A stretch of DNA of 64,000 nt from CAVPCZ01 sp963779225 (GTDB lineage Bacteria > Bacteroidota > Ignavibacteria > UBA10030 > UBA6906). Positions 62,275 to 64,000 of this stretch are shown one piece after another. The position numbers and the translations under genes were made by a program. The notes below the pieces were generated by a model. The model saw only the letters and a program-made list of their open reading frames with translations. It had not been told where the DNA came from and did no database searches. Each line of letters opens with the position of its first letter. The first letter of the stretch is position 1. The stretch covers positions 2,294,001-2,358,000 of the forward strand of contig CAVZWW010000003.1 of assembly GCA_963779225.1 (NCBI GenBank), read 5' to 3'.

Positions 62275-64000
62275 TCGCTACCCCATCAAATCACCCCGCA
62301 AGCTCATCGAAGTCGCGCTTCCGCTGGATGCGATCAATGCAGCGTGCGCTACGAGAGAAATGCCATCCGGCATGGCGCATCCTCGCAGCATTCATCTTTG
62401 GTGGGCACGGCGGCCACTTGCGGCGGCGCGGGCGGTCATCTTTGCGCAGCTCGTCAATGATCCCGGCTACCAGCAGGGCGGCGGGTTCAAATACGGAAAG
62501 AACAAGAAGGAAGCTGCCATCGAGCGGAAGCGGCTCTTCAAAATCATCGAAGACCTCGTGCAGTGGGAAAACACCACCAACGAGGAAGTGCTGGAGCGTG
62601 CCCGTGCCGAGATTCGCCGCTCGTGGCGGGAGGTGTGCGAACTGAACAAGGACCACCCGCAGGCCGCCGAGCTGTTCAATCCCGACAAACTGCCCGCCCT
62701 GCACGATCCCTTTGCCGGCGGCGGAGCCATTCCGCTGGAGGCGCAGCGGCTGGGGCTGGAGGCCTACGCCACCGATCTCAACCCCGTGGCCGTGCTCATC
62801 AACAAGGCGATGATCGAGATTCCGCCCAAGTTCGCGGGCACGCCGCCGGTCAGTCCTGATGCCGCCAAGACAAACGAGGCAGGAAGCTTGGCTTGTCACA
62901 GGACATGGCCTGGGCGCACCGGATCTGGCGGAGGATGTGCGCCACTACGGCGCTTGGATGCGCGCCGAAGCGCAGAAACGCATCGGCCACCTCTATCCGC
63001 CGGTCGAAATCACGGCGGAGATGGCCGACGGAACGGCCCGATCTCAAACCACTCGTCGGCCAGAAGCTCACCGTCATCGCTTGGCTCTGGGCACGCACGG
63101 TCAAGAGCCCCAACCCGGCGTTTTCCCATGTGGATGTGCCGCTGGCTTCGACTTTCATTCTCTCAAGCAAGGAGGGAAAAGAAGCCTACGTGCAGCCCAG
63201 TGTTGAAGGCGACCAATACCGCTTCACGGTAAAGATGGGTACGCCTCCGCCGGAGGCAGAAGCTGGCACTAAAGCTAGTGGCGACGGGGCCAATTTTCGC
63301 TGTCTAGTTTCAGGCACTCCAATCGCTGCTGACTATATCAGAGCGGAAGCTCAAGCTGGACGTATGGGACAGCGTTTGATGGCAATTGTTGCGGAAGGGC
63401 AGCAGAGGTCGAATTTATCTTTCGCCAATCCAGAGAAAGCGAGAAGCATCGCCGCGATCTGCAACACCACCTTGGAAACCTGACATCGAGTTCTTCCAGC
63501 AGGCACTCGGATTCCGAGTTGGTAATTATGGCATGACAACATGGGCTGATCTTTTCACACCGCGACAATTGGTGGCGTTGACAACCTTTAGCGATCTTGT
63601 GGACGAAGGCTCGCGATCGAATTCGACAAGACGCTCTCGCCGCTGGGATTGACGGATGACGGAAAAGGTCTCGATACTGGCGGCACAGGCGCCACCGCCT
63701 ACGCCGAAGCCGTCAGCGTGTATCTTGGCTTTCGCCGTTGATCAGCTGCGCGGACTTCTGCAATTCACTGTATGCGCTGGGAACCTGGCAAATCAAAAGG
63801 TAATGCATCTCTTTGGCAGACAGGCAATTCCGATGACTTGGGATTTCGCTGAAGCTCAATTCCTCTGCCGATACGGTCGGCGGCTTCGACTCCGGCATCG
63901 GAGTATATCGCTGACTGCATTGAGAAACTGTCTCCTGCAGCCGGCGGCATTTGCCTCTCAAGCAGACGCGCAAACGCAGACGAATCTCTCATCTAAAGGT
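62275..64000 (+). pseudogene. DUF1156 adenine-specific DNA methylase (DrmMI-like), frameshifted and cut by window end
   Basis: Pieces in different frames spell one protein: IKSPRKLIEVALPLDAINAA, HLWWARRPLAAARAVIFAQL, the SAM site PALHDPFAGGGAIPLEAQRL, ATDLNPVAVLINKAMIEIPP, then GQKLTVIAWLWARTVKSPNP, ADYIRAEAQAGRMGQRLMAI, ALGFRVGNYGMTTWADLFTP and GRQAIPMTWDFAEA. The start region (62275-62380) has several breaks and others lie near 62890, 63040, 63480, 63600 and after 63720. The right end is not in the window. It would methylate host DNA in a DISARM-like system with the helicase just upstream. Confidence 0.68.

Overview
This window comes from a bacterium with a high-GC genome (about 60% by eye), most likely a Bacteroidota lineage outside class Bacteroidia, such as Ignavibacteria, Kapabacteria or a relative. 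Three observations support this: a GWxTD-domain protein; a small secreted protein ending like a type IX secretion sorting domain; and fourteen promoter candidates of the form TTGn-N19-TAnnTTnn, which resembles the Bacteroidota -33/-7 promoter rather than the -35/-10 form. The lineage is an inference from gene content; no 16S gene is present.

Layout. 1-7235 (+): an alpha-glucan operon with a 5'-truncated, frameshifted GH13 protein, two related MFS sugar transporters, and a binding protein with two permeases but no ATPase. 7343-10721 (-): a secreted debranching-type glucosidase and a small membrane protein. 10868-16834 (+): response regulator, YjbQ, GWxTD protein, lipid A-type acyltransferase, heptosyltransferase, TsaC, tRNA-Arg(CCG) and a membrane TPR protein. 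17193-21847 (+): a partner-switching module with two SpoIIE-type phosphatases flanking an anti-sigma antagonist and an anti-sigma kinase. 21913-30084 (+): Xer-like protein, LeuRS, two glycosyltransferases flanking an MsbA-type exporter, DUF1844 and NAD kinase. 30086-38328: small membrane proteins, tRNA-Ala(GGC), tandem 66-bp repeats, a YyaL-type protein, a POT transporter, ArfB and a TonB-dependent receptor. 38333-45913 (+): a complete hisZGDCBHAFIE operon behind a leader peptide with four consecutive His codons and an attenuator-like RNA. 46083-46940 (-): a xylose-isomerase-like TIM-barrel protein.

47190-47511 holds a tRNA-Asn(GUU) gene split by a 250-nt self-splicing-type group I intron. 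The downstream side of the same tRNA is the apparent insertion point of an integrative element. Its intact tyrosine recombinase (47636-48670) is followed leftward-transcribed by an excisionase-like protein and a cargo of envelope genes: an AAA NTPase with membrane tail, a YdjM-type membrane protein fused to an HlyD-like hairpin, an unknown protein, a T9SS-type secreted protein and a half-size TolC-like protein. Next come a replication-initiator-like gene with 21-bp-spaced iterons inside it, three DnaA-box-like 9-mers, and a second, degenerate tyrosine recombinase beside a seven-unit array of 123-bp tandem repeats.

The right end (58751-64000) carries an SNF2/DEAD helicase with a DUF3883-like C-terminus and a DUF1156 adenine methylase, resembling class 1 DISARM (DrmD/DrmMI) defence. 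Both are cut by many one-base frameshifts, so they are either decaying or poorly sequenced at the contig edge. The most unusual items are the tRNA-Asn group I intron, the iteron-bearing initiator gene, the envelope cassette, the 123-bp array and the his attenuator.
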